The translations under genes were made by a program, and so were the position numbers. From Allokutzneria sp. NRRL B-24872 (lineage in GTDB: Bacteria; Actinomycetota; Actinomycetes; Mycobacteriales; Pseudonocardiaceae): a DNA stretch of 39,028 bases. The notes beneath the pieces are model-generated. The model was not told the DNA's origin. It made no database searches and worked only from the letters and a program-made list of their open reading frames with translations. The DNA is taken from NCBI RefSeq assembly GCF_002155965.1, contig NZ_MUMH01000130.1, forward strand, positions 1 through 39,028, read 5' to 3'. The stretch's first letter is position 1, and each line of letters begins with the position of its first letter. Of this stretch, positions 25,264 through 33,400 are shown in pieces.

Positions 25264-26091
25264 ATGACCATGATTGTTCACGGAGCCACCGGAGCCCAGG
25301 GCGCCCCCGTCGTCCAAGCCCTCGAAGCTGCTGGGCTGCCGGTGCGCGGCCTGTCCCGCGCCCAGGGCGACCTCGATGACCGCGCCGCGCTCGCCGCCGC
25401 GTACGAGGGAGCGACCGGCGCCTTCATCCACTTCCCGATCACTCCCGACCCGGCCGCCCCGGCTCGTTGGGCGGAGAACCTGGCCGCCGTCGCCCGCCCG
25501 CACCGCGCGGTGATCTCCACCAGCGGCGGCGTTCCCGGCGATCCGGCCTCGCCGTTCGGGGCACCGCGGCTGGCGGCCCTCGGCGACCTCGCCGAGCGAC
25601 TGTGCGAGGCGGGCGTTGTGGTGACGGTGCTCGCGCCGCGCCTGTTCCTGGAGAACCTGCTGCTCCCGCCCGTCCGGGAAACCCTTGCGCGCGAAGGAGT
25701 TCTGACCTATCCCGTGGTGGCTGAGCAGCCTGTCGCGTGGTCGAGTCACCTTGACGTCGCCGACGCGGCGGTCGCCGCGCTCACCCACGCCGACCCACCG
25801 TCCTTTGTGGACGTCGGCGCGGTTCCTGGGCTGACCGGCGCCGACCTCGCGGCCGAGCACGGCGCCTCGGTGACCTACCGCGCGATGTCCCCGGTGGAGT
25901 TCGGCGGGCTGCTCGCCCCGATCCTCGGCGAGGGCGCCTCCGCCGGTATTCAGGCGCTCTACCAGGCAGTCTCGGCCCGCCCGGACGCGCTGGCGGTCAC
26001 CGCCGAGACCGGGACGGAGAAGCTGCTGGGTGTGCGGGCGCGGTCCGTGCGCACCTGGCTGGAGGGGTTGAGCGCTCACCCGGTCGGGTAG
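25264..26091 (+). CDS. NmrA-like NAD(P)H-binding oxidoreductase
   Basis: This 275-residue atypical short-chain dehydrogenase has the nucleotide-binding motif GATGAQG at 7-13, followed by a short alpha/beta Rossmann fold. Segments RAVISTSGGVPGDPAS and VVTVLAPRLFLENLL match NmrA/QOR2-type enzymes, which reduce quinones with NADPH or serve as redox sensors. No YxxxK catalytic pair of classical SDRs is seen. The ATG at 25264 was chosen; ATG 25270 is possible. The divergent HxlR regulator supports a quinone or electrophile detoxification role. The DUF6328 gene starts 9 bp downstream. Confidence 0.85.
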   Translation: MTMIVHGATGAQGAPVVQALEAAGLPVRGLSRAQGDLDDRAALAAAYEGATGAFIHFPITPDPAAPARWAENLAAVARPHRAVISTSGGVPGDPASPFGAPRLAALGDLAERLCEAGVVVTVLAPRLFLENLLLPPVRETLAREGVLTYPVVAEQPVAWSSHLDVADAAVAALTHADPPSFVDVGAVPGLTGADLAAEHGASVTYRAMSPVEFGGLLAPILGEGASAGIQALYQAVSARPDALAVTAETGTEKLLGVRARSVRTWLEGLSAHPVG

Positions 26092-26100
26092 TTAGGACCG

Positions 26101-26562
26101 GTGAGCAGGCCGGAGGAATCCGAACAGCGTCAGCTCGCCCGCAACCTCAGCGAGCTGCTCCAGGAACTGCGCGTCGCCCAGGGCGGCGTGCAGATCCTGT
26201 TCGGGTTCCTGCTCTCCATCGCCTTCAGTGACCGCTACGAGGACGTCGACGGCTACATCAGGACGCTGCACCTGATCACCGTCGTCCTCGCGGCGGTGGC
26301 CGTCGCGCTGCTGACCGCTCCGGCCGCGTGGCACCGCCTGCTGTTCCGGCAGGGCATGCGCAAGGAGATCATCGAGACCGCCAACGTCTTCGCCATCAGC
26401 GGCATGGTCTTCCTGGCGCTGGCGATGATCGGCACGGTGCTCTTGCTCGGCGAGGCCATCGTCGGCGGCTGGCTCGCGGTGGCGATCGGAGTGCTCGCGC
26501 TCGTCGGCTTCGGCACGCTGTGGTTCCTGCTGCCGTTGCTGCGCAGGAATCGCGCCCGCTAG
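26101..26562 (+). CDS. DUF6328-family membrane protein
   Basis: This 153-residue protein has four hydrophobic segments, at about 33-50, 58-78, 98-118 and 122-144. The N-terminal NLSELLQELRVAQGGVQILFGFLL and the AAWHRLLFRQG segment are the features of the DUF6328 family. Its role is unknown. The GTG at 26101 has AGGA close upstream and lies 9 bp after the NmrA gene, so they may share a transcript. Its stop codon is embedded in CTAG, which is simultaneously the stop of a small gene on the other strand. Confidence 0.8.
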   Translation: MSRPEESEQRQLARNLSELLQELRVAQGGVQILFGFLLSIAFSDRYEDVDGYIRTLHLITVVLAAVAVALLTAPAAWHRLLFRQGMRKEIIETANVFAISGMVFLALAMIGTVLLLGEAIVGGWLAVAIGVLALVGFGTLWFLLPLLRRNRAR

Positions 26563-26660
26563 CCGCCCTCGGCGTCGTCGGCCGATATCGCCCAGCAGAT
26601 CCCCGCGCCGACGCCGAGCACCGTCAGTGGCGCCAAGGCCAGTTCCAGCAACACCGCCAC
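26559..26660 (-). CDS. 33-residue hydrophobic micropeptide
   Basis: This small open frame starts at GTG 26660 with a very strong ribosome binding site (complement of CCTCCTCC at 26665-26672, spacing 4). The peptide begins MAVLLELALAPLTVLGVGAG, continues ICWAISADDAEGG, and would form one membrane helix with a short acidic tail. Third positions are G/C-rich. Its stop shares the CTAG with the DUF6328 gene. It lies downstream of the XRE gene on the same strand after a 71-bp gap. Such single-helix peptides can be regulators, toxins or membrane complex subunits; nothing here decides. Confidence 0.55.
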   Translation of the reverse strand: MAVLLELALAPLTVLGVGAGICWAISADDAEGG

Positions 26661-26731
26661 GCGGCCTCCTCCTGTTCGGCGACTCGTGTGGAGAACACCC
26701 CGGAGGAGCGGCGCTGGTTGTATGACGCGGG

Positions 26732-27184
26732 TCACTCGACGCCGGTGGCCGGGATCGCCGAGATCAACAGGATCGCGTCGAGCAGCCGCCACCAGTCCGG
26801 TTCCGTGAGATCCCTGCCCAGCACAGGTGCGAGCATGCTCGCCGCGCCGAGCAGTCGCGCGGCGAACTGCTGCGGGTCACGGCCGAGTCCTTCGGCCGCT
26901 GTCGCGACGGTGGCGCGGAACCGGCGGCTTCGGCTCAGGCGGGCCAGCTCCTTGGGCACGGGCGCGGTCGGTGTCCCCTGTGCCGGGCCCAATTCGATCC
27001 GCAGTTCGGTGCCGAGCGCCGAAGCCAGGCTGCTCAACGCTCGCAGGGTCGGGTTTCCCCTGCCGTTCTCCAGGTTGGCGATGTAGGGCACCGACAGTCC
27101 GGCGTCGGCCGCGACCGAGGCCACGGTTCGTCCGGTCGCCGTGCGCAGCGCGCGCAGCTGCGTCCCGATCTGCTCGTCCCGCAC
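26732..27184 (-). CDS. XRE-family helix-turn-helix regulator
   Basis: This 150-residue DNA-binding protein has a Cro/C1-type HTH at about residues 7-62: IGTQLRALRTATGRTVASVA, AGLSVPYIANLENGRGNPTL and ALGTELRIEL. The C-terminal half is helical with EPDWWRLLDAILL, probably for dimerisation or ligand binding; no cupin or peptidase domain is seen. The GTG at 27184 follows AGGAG. It is divergent from an MFS exporter across 75 bp and is the likely regulator of that exporter and its two SRPBCC partners. Confidence 0.87.
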   Translation of the reverse strand: MRDEQIGTQLRALRTATGRTVASVAADAGLSVPYIANLENGRGNPTLRALSSLASALGTELRIELGPAQGTPTAPVPKELARLSRSRRFRATVATAAEGLGRDPQQFAARLLGAASMLAPVLGRDLTEPDWWRLLDAILLISAIPATGVE

Positions 27185-27198
27185 CCGGAGCTCCTATC

Positions 27199-27228
27199 TT
27201 GACAGAACACATCTCGGTCGACGTATCT
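27199..27228 (+). promoter_or_regulatory. Sigma-70-type promoter for the MFS/SRPBCC operon
   Basis: A perfect TTGACA (27199-27204) is followed after 18 bp by GTATCT (27223-27228). TATCTT occurs on both sides (27195-27200 and 27224-27229) and could contribute to XRE recognition. GGGGGTGGGG precedes the GTG start at 27260. Confidence 0.5.
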
Positions 27229-27259
27229 TCTCACAGGATTACTCGACGGGGGTGGGGCA

Positions 27260-28513
27260 GTGCTGGAAGCGTTGCGATTCCGGGATTTCCGGCTGCTCTG
27301 GGGCGCCCGGCTGGTGGCGGCGCTCGGGTCGTGGCTGCTGGTGATCGCCATCCCCGCGCACGTCTTCCAGGTCACGGGATCGCTGGTGGCGACCGGGCTC
27401 ACGCTGGTCGCGGAGTTCCTGCCGCCCCTGGTGCTGGGGCCGGTGGCGGGCGCGCTCGCCGACCGGTGGGACCGACGGCGGGTCATGATCTGCGCCGATC
27501 TGGTCCGCGCGGCGGTGATCACGCTGATGTTGTTCGCCACCAAGGAGAACTCGCTGTGGCTGGTCTACGTCGCGCTTCTCGCGGAAAGCGCCGCCGCCAC
27601 GGTGTTCCGGCCCGCTGCGCAGGCGCACACCCCTGCGGTCGTCGGCACCGGCTCCGCCCTGAGCGGCGCCCAGTCGCTGAACGCCGTCACCGACGGGATC
27701 GTCCGGCTCGTCGGGCCACCGGCCGGAGCCGCCCTGCTCACCCTGGCGGGCTTCGAGTTCCTCGTCCTGCTCGACTGCGCGAGCTACCTGGTCTCGGCGG
27801 TCGCGATCGCGGCGACCGCGCCCCGCACGCGCCCGCCCGGCGAGCGCAAGGCGGTTCTCGCGGAGATCGCCGGCGGCCTGCGCGTGCTGCGCCGCGTGCC
27901 GATCGCGTTGGCGCTGCTGCCTTTCAGCGCGGTCTTCCTCGCGGCCAACGCCTCGCTCAGCGCACTGCTGGTGCCCTTCGGCGTGCGCCAGCTCGGCGGC
28001 AGTGAGCAGGTCGGCTTCGTCAGCTCGGCACTGGGAGTGGGATTCCTGCTCGGCGCGGTGGTCATCCGGCGCTGTGTCGACCGCTTCCCGCCCGGTCACC
28101 TCTTCGCGGCGAGCCAGTTCGCCACCGCGATCGCCTTCTTCGTCCTGTTCGACTCGATGACGATGGGCGTCGCGCTGCCCGCTGCCTTGGCTGTCGGCGT
28201 CTTCGGTTCGATGACCGTCGTGACACCGCAGGTGGCCTTGCAACGTGCTGTGCCGAACGAGGTTCTTGGCCGGATCAGCGCGGTCTTCCTGACCGCCGAG
28301 GCGCTGGCGGCGCTGCTCGGCGCGCTGGCCGGTCCGGCCCTCGCCCAAGGGTTCTCCTTGCGCGCGGCGATGGTGACCGCGTGTCTGGTGACGATGCTGA
28401 GCGCGCTGGCGAGTGCGTTGCTGATCCCCGAACCGACGGTGTTTCCGCCTCCGATGCACGGGTATGGCCTTGAGGAGAGCGAAATCCACGATGCGAGGGG
28501 AGATCACAGATGA
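27260..28513 (+). CDS. MFS exporter (MFS_3/EntS-like, 12 TM)
   Basis: This 417-residue transporter of the group that includes enterobactin exporter EntS and macrolide exporters has LRFRDFRLLWGARLVAALGS at the N-terminus, ADRWDRRRVMI as motif A (about 67-77) and about 12 hydrophobic segments. A central basic loop (RTRPPGERKAV) lies between the halves. The C-terminus is a polar tail. The GTG at 27260 was chosen from the initial segment match. Its stop overlaps the first SRPBCC gene (ATGA), so export and the SRPBCC proteins are co-expressed. The substrate is unknown; siderophores, drugs or a self-made product are possible. Confidence 0.87.
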   Translation: MLEALRFRDFRLLWGARLVAALGSWLLVIAIPAHVFQVTGSLVATGLTLVAEFLPPLVLGPVAGALADRWDRRRVMICADLVRAAVITLMLFATKENSLWLVYVALLAESAAATVFRPAAQAHTPAVVGTGSALSGAQSLNAVTDGIVRLVGPPAGAALLTLAGFEFLVLLDCASYLVSAVAIAATAPRTRPPGERKAVLAEIAGGLRVLRRVPIALALLPFSAVFLAANASLSALLVPFGVRQLGGSEQVGFVSSALGVGFLLGAVVIRRCVDRFPPGHLFAASQFATAIAFFVLFDSMTMGVALPAALAVGVFGSMTVVTPQVALQRAVPNEVLGRISAVFLTAEALAALLGALAGPALAQGFSLRAAMVTACLVTMLSALASALLIPEPTVFPPPMHGYGLEESEIHDARGDHR

Positions 28514-28977
28514 GCGTGATCGAGGAACAGGTCGACGTGCATGTGCCGGTGCGCACCGCCTACGACCAGTGGACCCAGTTCGAGTCGTTCCCGCAGTTCA
28601 TGGACGGCGTCGAGCGGGTCGAGCAGCGGACGAACACGCTGACCCACTGGCACGCCTCCATCGCCGGTGTCGACCGCGAGTTCGACGCGGAGATCCTGCA
28701 CCAGGTGCCCGACGAGCGGGTGTCGTGGAGCGTGCTCTCCGGGCCGAAGCACAAGGGCACGGTGTCCTTCACCCCGCAGGACGCGACGCACACGAAGGTG
28801 TCACTGCGGATCGAGTACGAGCCCGAGGGCGTGGTGGAGAACGTCGGCGACAAGCTCGGCCTCGTGCAGAACCGGGTGCGTGGAGACCTCAAGCGCTTCA
28901 AGGAGTTCATCGAGAAGCGCGGCGCGGAGACCGGCGCGTGGCGAGGCGAGGTCAAGCCGGGGGATTCGCGGCTGTGA
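28510..28977 (+). CDS. SRPBCC-family protein (cyclase/dehydrase-like), copy 1
   Basis: This 155-residue START-like fold protein has the pattern typical of actinobacterial SRPBCC proteins named cyclase/dehydrase: VHVPVRTAYDQWTQFESFPQ, FMDGVERVEQ, RVSWSVLSGPKHKGTVSF, then a C-terminal helix DLKRFKEFIEKRG. The fold makes a hydrophobic cavity; many members bind lipids or polyketide-like ligands, and those outside polyketide clusters have no known reaction. The ATG at 28510 follows AGGGGAG. It is translationally coupled to the exporter upstream and to the paralogue downstream (GTGA at 28974). Confidence 0.85.
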   Translation: MSVIEEQVDVHVPVRTAYDQWTQFESFPQFMDGVERVEQRTNTLTHWHASIAGVDREFDAEILHQVPDERVSWSVLSGPKHKGTVSFTPQDATHTKVSLRIEYEPEGVVENVGDKLGLVQNRVRGDLKRFKEFIEKRGAETGAWRGEVKPGDSRL

Positions 28978-29429
28978 CCGAGATCTGCGGCCGCACCAAG
29001 GTCGTCGCCCCCGTCGAGGTCGTGCGAGCGCACTGGCAGCGCGTGGAGTCCTTTCCGGAGTTCATGCTCGGAGTGCGCGCCGTGCGGCGCGAAGCCGGTG
29101 AGCTGACCACGTGGCGGCTGGACGATCAGGAGATCACCGTGCGCGTGAAGACGAGCGACCGCGGCATCTCCTGGTCTACAGTGGACGGTCCGAAGTACGA
29201 GGTGGTCGTGCTCTGGCGAGCGCTTCCCGGCGGCAGGACCCGCCTGACGTGGCGGATCTGGGTTGACGAGGACAGCGAACTGGGTACTCCCAAAGAGCTC
29301 GCCGTGCGCTTCCAGGGCGACTTGGAGCGCTTCGCCGATCGCATGGTCTCGATCCGGGGCCTGCGCATCGACCACGGTGAGGCTTGGCTGAAGGACCCTT
29401 GCGGCGGACGCCAACCGGTTGCGCTGTGA
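28974..29429 (+). CDS. SRPBCC-family protein, copy 2
   Basis: This 151-residue paralogue of the preceding gene starts at GTG 28974 within its stop. It keeps VVAPVEVVRAHWQRVESFPE, FMLGVRAVRRE, ISWSTVDGPKYEVVVLW and the C-terminal helix DLERFADRM, but has lost most of the middle similarity and gained a proline/arginine-rich end. The pair probably arose by tandem duplication and may form heterodimers or bind different ligands. A strong hairpin terminator follows 12 bp after the stop. Confidence 0.78.
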   Translation: MTEICGRTKVVAPVEVVRAHWQRVESFPEFMLGVRAVRREAGELTTWRLDDQEITVRVKTSDRGISWSTVDGPKYEVVVLWRALPGGRTRLTWRIWVDEDSELGTPKELAVRFQGDLERFADRMVSIRGLRIDHGEAWLKDPCGGRQPVAL

Positions 29430-29441
29430 GGAAGACCGCGT

Positions 29442-29475
29442 GGGCGGGGTGTGGGCTGGCGCCCGTACCCCGCCC
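29442..29475. terminator. Bidirectional hairpin terminator
   Basis: GGGCGGGGT (29442-29450) pairs with ACCCCGCCC (29467-29475). Two G-U wobble positions then lead into GGGC/GCCC with a TGGC loop, giving a stem of about 15 bp. It lies between the stops of the SRPBCC and imine-reductase genes. There is no T-run, as is common for actinobacterial terminators. Confidence 0.75.
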
Positions 29476-29484
29476 GGCCGTCTG

Positions 29485-30318
29485 TCATCCCCGGACCCGG
29501 TCGACGAGCGTGCTGAAGTCGCCGTCGGCGGCGCGGAGGAGTTCGCGCAGCGGCACCAGCAGGTGGCCGAGCAGGTCCGCGTGCACCCCCTCCGAGGCGC
29601 TGGCGTCGGCGATGTTGGCGATGGCCACCGCCTGCATGTCCGACGGCGAGTCGGAGTCGTCGGCGTCGGAGGCGGGCAGCCCGGCCGTCGCGCTCAGCCA
29701 CGGTGGCAGCAGCGCGGACAGCGCTTCGGAGTGCTCCGGGCCGACCAGCGCCAACGCGTGGCTCACCCCGGCGGACTGCCCGTACATGGCGCTCAGCAGG
29801 GCCAGGTCGTACAGCGACGCGAGCCCCGCGTCCTCACCGACGTACTGCGCGGCGCCGAGGACTTCGAGCACCGGCGCGTAGCGGTCGAACGCGGCCCGGG
29901 ACCCGCTGTAGAGCACGAGCGAACCCGGCTCGCCGATCATCACCGGCACGGCCATGATCCCGCCGTCCACGTAGTCGAAGCCCGAGGCCTTGTCAGCCGT
30001 GGCGCGGGCCTGCTCCGGCGTGCCGTTGGTCAGGTTCACCACGGTGCGGCCCTCAAGGGCGTCGTCCGCCCCGCCGAGCACGTCGTGCAGCGTCGGGTAG
30101 TCCAGCACACAGATGATCACCAGCGGGCTCGCGGTGATGGCATCCGCAACGGTGGCGGCCCGCGCCGCACCGTTCGAGACGAGGTCGTCGGCCTTCGCGG
30201 CCGTGCGGTTCCACACGGTGGTCCGGTGACCGGCCTTGAGGAACGCGGCGGCGAGCGCGGAGCCCATGGCGCCGAGCCCGATCAGGCTCACCGGCACCGG
30301 AGTGTTGTTGTCGGTCAT
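29485..30318 (-). CDS. Imine-reductase-like NADPH oxidoreductase
   Basis: This 277-residue beta-hydroxyacid-dehydrogenase superfamily member has a Rossmann motif GLGAMG at about 14-19 and the NADPH-type segment VWNRTAAKADDL. The IRED-like GGIMAVPVMIGEPGSLVLYSG (about 118-138) is followed by an interdomain helix and SLYDLALLSAMYGQSAG. Imine reductases reduce cyclic imines to amines. The Asp in LYDLALL corresponds, as I recall, to the proton-donor position of R-selective IREDs; Tyr is found in S-selective ones. The ATG at 30318 is divergent from an AfsR-like regulator. The promoter carries TTGAGG-17-TAGACC with an 11-bp direct repeat, so SARP-type activation is plausible. The natural substrate is unknown. 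Confidence 0.83.
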   Translation of the reverse strand: MTDNNTPVPVSLIGLGAMGSALAAAFLKAGHRTTVWNRTAAKADDLVSNGAARAATVADAITASPLVIICVLDYPTLHDVLGGADDALEGRTVVNLTNGTPEQARATADKASGFDYVDGGIMAVPVMIGEPGSLVLYSGSRAAFDRYAPVLEVLGAAQYVGEDAGLASLYDLALLSAMYGQSAGVSHALALVGPEHSEALSALLPPWLSATAGLPASDADDSDSPSDMQAVAIANIADASASEGVHADLLGHLLVPLRELLRAADGDFSTLVDRVRG

Positions 30319-30339
30319 GCCGCCACTCTCCGCACCCCC

Positions 30340-30368
30340 GGTCTAGATCTGGTCTAGGCCGCCCTCAA
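30340..30368 (-). promoter_or_regulatory. IRED promoter with tandem GGTCTAG heptamers (SARP-like site)
   Basis: GGTCTAG at 30340-30346 and again at 30351-30357 are identical and exactly 11 bp apart. On the minus strand, TTGAGG (30368-30363) and TAGACC (30345-30340), 17 bp apart, form a plausible promoter, so the repeats cover the -10 and spacer. The geometry matches SARP/AfsR sites; binding by the divergent regulator is inferred. Confidence 0.55.
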
Positions 30369-30377
30369 GATCGTCAT

Positions 30378-30441
30378 TTCGCGTTGTGGCGACTCGTGCG
30401 GGGGAGCGCTCCCCGATCGCATGTCGTTGCCACAACGTGAA
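30378..30441. promoter_or_regulatory. Nested inverted repeats upstream of the second AfsR-like gene
   Basis: TTCGCGTTGTGGCGAC (30378-30393) and the complement of 30426-30441 match at 14 of 16 positions. A perfect 14-bp palindrome GGGGAGCGCTCCCC (30401-30414) sits almost at their centre. The arms are 48 bp apart, centre to centre. TAGCGT (30455-30460) lies six bases before the GTG start, so the regulator message may be leaderless. Confidence 0.5.
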
Positions 30442-30466
30442 GGGCGGGGGTGGGTAGCGTGGCGGT

Positions 30467-33400
30467 GTGCGTTTCGGGGTGCTCGGTCCGCTGGAGATGT
30501 GGACGGCGGACGGGACTTCGGTGCCGGTCCGCGAGGCGAAGGTGCGCGCGCTGCTCGTGAACCTCCTGCTGCACGAGGGCGAGTTCGTCCCGGCGGATCG
30601 GCTCATCGACGATCTGTGGGGCGACCGGCTCCCGGTGAACCCGGCGAAGACGCTTCAGACGCGGGTCTGGCAGTTGCGGCGCGCGCTGGAGGAAGCCGGA
30701 GCGCGCGAGCTTCTTGTGTCACGACCGCCTGGCTATGCGTTGCGCGTGGAGAAGGACGCGGTCGACGCGGGGCGGTTCGAGGCTCTTCGCGGGCGCGCGC
30801 GGACGACGACAGACCCGCGCGCGAAGGTGAAGCTGCTGACCGAAGCGCTGGAGTTGTGGCGCGGCCCCGCCTTCGCGGAGTTCCAGGACGCGGAGTTCAC
30901 GCGCCACGCGGTCGAACGCCTCACGGAGAACCGGCTTCTCGCGCAGGAGGACCGCGCGGAGGCGTGGTTGGCCGCGGACGGGTACGACGCGGCGGACCTC
31001 CTCGGCGAGCTGGGCGAGCTGGTTGACTTGCACCCGCTGCGCGAACGGCTGCGCGCGGTGCACATGCGCGCGCTGTACCGCGCGGGGCGGCAGAGCGCGG
31101 CGTTGGAGGGCTACGACGAGCTGCGCCACCGCCTCGCCGATGAACTCGGCCTTGACCCCGGCCCCGAACTCGTGGAGCTGCGCCAGGCGATCCTCCAACG
31201 AGATCCCGCGTTGAGCGCCGAACCGCCGACGAACCTGCCCGCCGCGCTCACCACGCTGATCGGCCGCGTCGACGCCATCGCGGAGCTGCGCGCGCTGCTG
31301 GACGACAGCCGCCTGGTGACGTTGACCGGGCCGGGCGGTGTCGGCAAGACCCGCCTCGCGATCGAGACCGCGCGCCAGCTCACGAAGGCGTTCCCCGACG
31401 GCGTCTGGCTGGTGGAGCTCTCCGCGCTGGACCGTGGCGTCACCGAGCTCGTGTCCACTGTGGTCGGTCTGCGGCACGACGCGCCGGGCCCCGGGTTGGA
31501 GCAGCGGCTCGCGAGCATGCTGAGGACCAAGCGACTGCTGCTCGTGCTGGACAACTGCGAGCACGTGATCGAGGCCGTCGCCGAGCTGACCGAGCGCCTG
31601 TTGCGGGCCGCGCCGGACGTGCGCGTGCTGGCCACGAGCCGTCAACCGCTTGCGGCGGAAGGGGAAGCGGTGTGGTCGGTGCCGCCGCTCACCCCGCAGG
31701 CCGCCGCCCAGCTCTTCGCCGCGCGCGCCGCCCCCGGGTTCAGCGCCGACGAGGCCGGAGCCAACGCCGAGGCGGTCGCGACGATCTGCCGCAGGCTCGA
31801 CGGCATTCCACTGGCACTGGAGCTGGCCGCGACGCGGTTGCGCGCGCTCGGCGTGCGGGAGCTGGCCGCGCGCATCGACGACCGCTTCGCGTTGCTGGCG
31901 GGGGGCCGAAGGACCGCGCCGAGCCGCCAGCGCACGCTGCGCGCGGTGATCGACTGGAGCTGGGACCTGCTCGCGGAGGACGAGCGGACGGTGCTGCGAC
32001 GCCTGACCGTGCACGCGGAGGGCTGCACGCTGGACGCGGCGGAGGTCGTGTGCGGCGCGACGCTCGACGTGCTCGCCCGCCTCGTCGACCGCTCGCTGGT
32101 CGTGATGACCGAGACGACCGCCGGGCCGCGCTACCGGCTGCTCGAATCCGTCGCCGCCTACTCAGCGGAACGCCTCGACGAAGCCGGAGAGACTGAGCCT
32201 CTGCGCGCACGACACCGGCGCTATTACACGGAGTTCGCCGAGCGCGCCGAGCCGCACCTTCGCGGTGCGCAACAACAGCGGTGGCTGCGCGCGCTCGACG
32301 TGGAGAGCGCCAACCTGCACCGCGCGCTCGACGGCGCCGAGGCCGACTGGGCGCTCCGGCTGGTCAACGCGCTCGGGTGGTACTGGTTCCTGCGCGGGCG
32401 GTTGGGGGAGGCGCGTGGAGCGCTCGACACGGCGCTCGCGCTCGGCGGCTCAGCACTCCTGCGCGCGAAGGCCGGGGTCTGGCGGGCGGGTTTCGCGTTG
32501 CTGATCCGCGACGCGGCCGAGCCGGAGTCCGTCGAGCCCGACCTCGCGCTCCTGGACGCCGTCGAGGACCGCGCCCAGGCGGAGTGGTTCCTGCACTTCG
32601 CGCAGAAGGGCTTCGGCGCGACGGTCTCCGGCGATCGGCTGCTCGCGGACTTCCACGCGGCAGGGGATCGGTGGGGCGTCGCGGCGGTGCTGAGCACGGA
32701 GGCGTTCTCGCTGGCCACGAGCGATCTCGCGGAGGCACGGCGGCTCGGCGCGCGGAGCTTGGCCCTGTTCGAGGAGCTGGGCGACCGCTGGGGCCAGCTC
32801 AAGGCCGGGCAGGTGTTGTCGCAGCTCGCCGAGATCGACGGCGACTACGACACCGCCGCCCGCCTGCGCCGCGAGGGCCTGCGCAACGCCGAGGACCTGG
32901 GGTTGTGGACCGAGGTGGCGCACGAGCTGGCCGGACTGGGCCGCAGCGCGCTGCTCGCCGGGGAGCACGACCGCGCCGAGGAACTGCACACCCGCTCGAT
33001 GCGGCTCGCCGAGGAGCAGTCGCACCAGTGGGGAGTCCAGCACGCGGAGATCGGGCTCGCGCTCGGCGCCCGGCGGCTCGGCAGGTTCGACGAGGCGGAA
33101 ACGCGCCTGCTGCGGTGGCTGGACTGGTGCCGGAAGTGGGGCGGCGCGCACGGGCTCGCGTTCATCCTCGCCGAACTCGGCTTCCTCGCCGAACAGCGCG
33201 GTGACGCCCGGACCGCGCTCGCCCGGCACCTCGACGGCCACACCGCCGCGCGCTCGACCGGGGACCCCAGGGCCGTCGCGCTCGCCCTCGAAGGACTCGC
33301 GGGCGCGCACAGCCTTTCCGGCGATTTTTCACAGGCCGCCCGGATGCTGGGAGCCGCGCGCGCGTTGCGCGAATCCGCCGGCGCGCCGTTGCCACCAGCA

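Noticed and set aside
27239..28507. Long minus-strand frame opposite the MFS gene
   Set aside because: It is a His/Gln/Arg/Asp-rich shadow frame with no hydrophobic or family pattern.
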